NCBI GenBank assembly: GCA_948567375.1
Contig: OX419761.1
Location: forward strand, 59,743,089-59,807,088
DNA length: 64,000 bases
Direction: 5' to 3'
From: Lunularia cruciata
Taxonomy: Eukaryota; Streptophyta; Marchantiopsida; Lunulariales; Lunulariaceae
Below, in pieces: positions 60,533 through 64,000 of this stretch. The position numbers and the translations under genes were made by a program. The notes under the pieces are model-generated. The model ran no database searches. It was not told the DNA's origin and saw nothing but the letters and a program-made list of their open reading frames with translations. Numbering within the stretch: position 1 is the stretch's first letter; each line of letters opens with the position of its first letter.

Positions 60533-60541
60533 GAGAATGGG

Positions 60542-60772
60542 ATAGATGGAATTTATGGACCAACAAATTCACTTCTGCCAAACCATTGGGATTTTCATGT
60601 CCAAATATTACCCAAGCATCATTTCACACAATTCATCACCTTGCACTTTGGGCAAGATTTTCTACATATGATCATTGTGTCTAAGGAACCCTTGATACTT
60701 CCGGTTGTAACTTATGGAGAACGGTGTATATGCTGCATCTATATGCTAATCAATAAGATAAATTGGGAGTAG
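60542..60772 (+). pseudogene. Pre-gag small ORF remnant of B2
   Basis: The frame is open from before 60542 to TAG at 60770. It encodes NHWDFHVQI...FITLHFGQDFLHMI..SKEPLILPVVTYGER, collinear with ORF 1 of family A (FHIKV...VYHFGAEF...NPVILPVVIYDRE). The codon matching the A start ATG is ATA. Gag starts 18 nt after the stop. This places the same unknown domain between PBS and gag in two chromovirus families. Confidence 0.5.
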
Positions 60773-60790
60773 TGGGATAAAGTAGTAGCT

Positions 60791-61705
60791 ATGGCGTCAA
60801 TACAAGATGTTATCCTTATGATGTAGCAACAAATTGATCACCTTACTCGATTGCTGGATGAATGAGATCAACAATGACAAGAACATATAGAGAGAGTGCC
60901 AAGTTGAGATGGAGAAGATTGCATTTGATTTCCAAAACCTAAGGTGTTTGAAGGCAAGAATCTTCCGAGCATAGTGGAGAATTTTGTGTTTGACTACAAA
61001 TGTTACTTTGAAGCCACCAATCTTCAAGATGAATAGAAACAGATTCTCTTGGCCTCTAGCTAATTAGATGGTGTAGCAAAACTTTGGTGGTGATTCCGAG
61101 TGGAGCAAGCTAAACGACAGATTGTTGCACCAATTTTGACATAGGAAAAATTCAAGGATGCAATATTGGGTCGGTTTCAAACTACAAATGCCACCCAAGC
61201 CGCACAAGATAAATTGGTGGAGTTGAAGCAAGTTAGCTTAGTAAGGAGCTACATCCACAATTTTAGAACATCATCATGTAGATCCCAAATATACAAGAAG
61301 GGGAAGTTCTAGATCAATTTGTGCGGAGATTGAAGTCACAAACCAAATTAGAGGTCACCATGCGGGAACCACAAAACATAAAAGAAGCCATGCAATTGGC
61401 TGAGCGCTTTGATTCCTTGGTTGTGATAACTTGGTCTTGAACTCAACCTACACAAGGCCTACGAGTACACTATGCACGGGTGGAAGAACTGGCACCAATG
61501 GAGATTGATGCTATCCAACGGAGACCACTTGGTACAGCGGATAGAGAAAGATTGCAACAAAATGGAGGTTGTTTTTATTGTTGCCAAGTTAGACATTGCA
61601 TTGCTAAATGACCATTTAGGAATGGGCAACCTCGACAAGTTGCCCAGATGGAGTTTGTGGAACAAAATGATCAGGGAAACAAAGAATCCCAATAGGAGAT
61701 TTTGA
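60791..61705 (+). pseudogene. B2 gag, decayed
   Basis: It starts MASIQDVILMM. The capsid motif is seen as FEGKNLPSIVENFVFDYKCYFEA...LASS.LDGVAKLWW and KFKDAILGRFQTTNATQAAQDKLVELKQ. A remnant CCHC knuckle lies near 61570-61610 in another frame (CFYCCQVRHCIAK). Numerous stops and at least two frameshifts. Confidence 0.75.
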
Positions 61706-61779
61706 GTAGCATATTGAGAACTTAATTAGTTCCAATGGGATTGAAGTCTTGACCTATGCAAGTTTGCTTCACTTGTAAT

Positions 61780-62300
61780 GTACAATATCTAATTGGGGTT
61801 GTAGGATTTTGGTTGATTTTGGAAGTTCAAAGAATTGCATGTCTATGCATGTAACAAAGGAATTGGTTATTCCTATCAAGCCAGTGATTGGAAGTAGTTT
61901 GATGATGGCGGATGGTAGAAAGGGTTTTGCATTCCGCACCTTGCATCATGTTACCTTCAAGATTGGGAAGGAGTATTTGGAGTGTATGAGATTTGAAGTC
62001 GCACCTCTAAACTATGATATCATTATGGGTTTACCTTGGCTTGAACGTCATAAGGTTCAATTTGATTGGACCCAACGACAAATTCAAGTACAACATCAAG
62101 GCATGAATTTCCAATTAGGTTGTCTAGCACCTCTAAGTAAGACACCTAAGAATAGTCAATCCAAAGATGAGAAGTTTGTCAAAAAGGTAGCTATAGAGCA
62201 AACCTTGAAGGGAGATGAGTCCCAAGATGGGAAGTTTGCCAAAAAGGCAACCATGGAGCAAGCTTGGAAGAGTATTAGTCCTTGGAAGGAAGTTGGTTAG
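61780..62300 (+). pseudogene. B2 protease and linker
   Basis: ILVDFGSSKNCMS is the aspartic protease active-site segment, with Phe in place of the Ser/Thr of D-[ST]-G. IIMGLPWLERHKVQFDW is the usual second half. A Lys/Glu-rich repeat follows (KFVKKVAIEQTLKGDESQDGKFAKKATMEQAWK), an internal duplication of about 23 residues in the linker before RT. Confidence 0.75.
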
Positions 62301-62359
62301 TAAAGCAGCCATAAAGCAAGCTTTTGAGGGAGATAAGTATGTATTCATGGTGTGGATCA

Positions 62360-63300
62360 AGTCGATTGCACAAGAACAATCTAAGGAGGGCCAAGAGCCT
62401 CATCAAGCAATGGTTGATTGGATAGTGCAGGAGTTTGCGGACGTGTTTCTAGATGATTTGCCAAAGGGATTACCCTTCGATTGAGGTATGCACTTCAAGA
62501 TTGAGTTATTGCTAGGAAGTATTCTAGTGAGTAGACCAATCTATTGGCTCTCACCAAAGGAGTTGGAGGAGTTGCAAACAATACTTACAGAGTTGTTGGA
62601 GAAGGACTTCATACGACATAGTATCTCTCCTTGGAGAGCACCGGTACTATTTGTTCCGAAGAAGGATGGAAGACTTCATTTTTGTATTTATTACTATGGG
62701 CTCAATAAGGAAACCATGAAGAATGCATATCCGTTGCCTCAGATCAAAAAATTGCTTGATCAACTAAGTGGAGCACGTTACTTTCACAAGTTGGATCTTT
62801 GCAACGGCTAATGGCAAATTCTTATTGATAGAGGATGCGCAAAAGATTGCCTTTTGCGCAAGGTATGGGCATTTCAAGTAGAGAGTTCTACCTTTTAGAC
62901 TCACTAATACTCCAATGGTCTTCATGGATCAGATGCATCAGGTAATGGATGGACTATTGGATTGGTTAGTGGTGGTGTTCTTGGATGATATCTTAATCTA
63001 TAGTAAGATAGAGGTAGAACACGTGAATCATGTGCGAGAAGTTCTAAGACAACTACGACAATGGAAATTTTATTGCAAGAAGTTAAAGTGTGCCTTTTGG
63101 CAAAAGGAGATTATCTTCTTGGGTCATAAGATCTCATTAGAGTGGATCAAGATGGAAGAAGAGAAACTCAAGGCCATTACTGATCGACCTACCTCGAAGG
63201 ATGCTAGAGAAGTACGAGCATTCAATGGATTGGCCAGTTTTATGATGGTTCGTCCACTATTATGCTCATGTGGTTGCACCATTGATTGACCTCTTGGGAA
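62360..63300 (+). pseudogene. B2 reverse transcriptase
   Basis: WIVQEFADVFLDDLPKGLP (pre-RT) leads to [46 protein letters not shown], then the active site VVVFLDDILIYS near 62980 and LGHKISLEWIKMEEEK. Stops and frameshifts fall near 62484, 62809, 62830-62900 and 63245. Confidence 0.85.
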
Positions 63301-64000
63301 AGAACTTGAGCTTCTAATGGACCACCAAGCATGAAGAAGCATTCCAGAAATTAAAGCATATGGTGTCTTCAAGACACTTTCTTCAACCATATGATCCTTA
63401 ACTACCTTGTGTGGTTGATTTTGATGCTTCTAACTTTGCAATTGGAGCTGTGTTACAATAAGAATGCCTAGATGGACTACATCCCATTGCCTTTGTGTCT
63501 TGCCAAATAAATATAACTTAAAGAAATTACTCTGCTCAAGATCAAGAACAACTTGCAATTGGTATATGCCACCTAGGTATGGAGGCATTATCTCTTGGAG
63601 AAGCAAGTGATCATGCAAACTGATCACAAGCCATTGTTGCAAACCGTACACTTGGAACACATGAAGAGTCAACATCATCAATGGGAAGAGCAACTCCAAT
63701 TGTTTGACATCAAACTTGAGTACAAACCAGATTGGTTCCATATCTACCCTGATGCTCTATCACGACAACTTGATTTGAAGTCTCTTCCTCTCATCACGGT
63801 GGAAATTACGGCGATGTCAATTGACCCCAAAGTCCATAACAAGTTTTAGTCAGCTCTACAACAAGATCCCTTCTTCCAAATGGTACATGGTCATCTAACA
63901 ACAGGTGACAAGGAGTACAACACCTTCTCCTTCAAGAAGGCCTTCTATTCCATGCGGACTGAATCTATGTCCCAACCAAAGGTGATCTCTAATTTTTGCA
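63301..64000 (+). pseudogene. B2 RNase H and start of the integrase linker
   Basis: [14 protein letters not shown] (first catalytic Asp), then EKQVIMQTDHKPLLQTVHLEHMKSQHHQWEEQLQLFDIKLEY and PDALSRQLDLKSLP. The stop at about 63316 is at the same codon as one in B1 (after LSF). The copy continues past 64000. Confidence 0.85.

Larger units (their letters stand above)
60109..64000 (+). mobile_element. Chromovirus B2 (Ty3/gypsy), 5' part, runs off the window
   Basis: 5' LTR 60109-60519, PBS TGGTATCAAAGC at 60521, pre-gag ORF remnant, gag, protease, RT and RNase H up to the window end. It is the same family as B1. It is inserted in gypsy element C (reading on the other strand). It is decayed by stops and several frameshifts, more than A1 or A2. 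Confidence 0.92.

Overview
The window comes from the nuclear genome of a land plant. The genes have GT-AG introns, and there are Ty3/gypsy chromoviruses primed by initiator tRNA-Met, a plant-type mitochondrial succinyl-CoA ligase and an organellar release factor. Introns are short to moderate (about 60-1400 bp). A restriction-like-endonuclease (RLE) non-LTR retroelement and a gypsy element with a PHD finger are also present. Together these make a non-seed plant, perhaps a bryophyte, more likely than an angiosperm; that is inference.

Layout. (1) 1-16.0 kb is a nested retrotransposon block. A chromovirus called B1 here, truncated by the window edge, was entered twice by a second chromovirus (A). 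Copy A1 lies on + at 18-6633 and copy A2 on - at 8257-14873, each with a recognisable 5-bp target duplication. All reading frames are decayed, mostly by nonsense codons of the C-to-T or G-to-A type. The LTRs of B carry a dense array of heat-shock-element pentamers just upstream of a TATA box. (2) 16.0-27.7 kb is AT-rich and old: partial or solo LTRs related to A, an acidic ORF remnant on -, a possible PIF1/Helitron helicase relic, and long stretches with nothing recognisable. (3) 27.9-31.6 kb holds an RLE-type non-LTR retroelement (zinc finger, reverse transcriptase, C-terminal zinc motif plus endonuclease) broken by frameshifts, with a repeated 3'-end motif. (4) 32.1-51.9 kb is a gene island with four loci: succinyl-CoA ligase alpha (7 exons, +), a TBC1D22/Gyp1-like RabGAP (10 exons, +), an alcohol dehydrogenase-like pseudogene (-), and organellar peptide chain release factor 2, prfB (6 exons, +). 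(5) 52-57 kb is intergenic with small duplications. (6) 57.2-64 kb is a second retroelement block: a solo-like LTR, a TRIM-like element, a gypsy integrase remnant ending in a PHD finger (-), and a second B copy (B2) that runs off the window end.

The intact genes are housekeeping and unlinked in function: TCA cycle/ATP synthesis, membrane-traffic GAP, organellar translation termination. No operon-like or clustered pathway is visible. The most interesting signals are the heat-shock-element array in the B LTR, a small pre-gag ORF domain shared by families A and B and duplicated in A, the RLE retroelement, and a group II intron-like relic inside a prfB intron.
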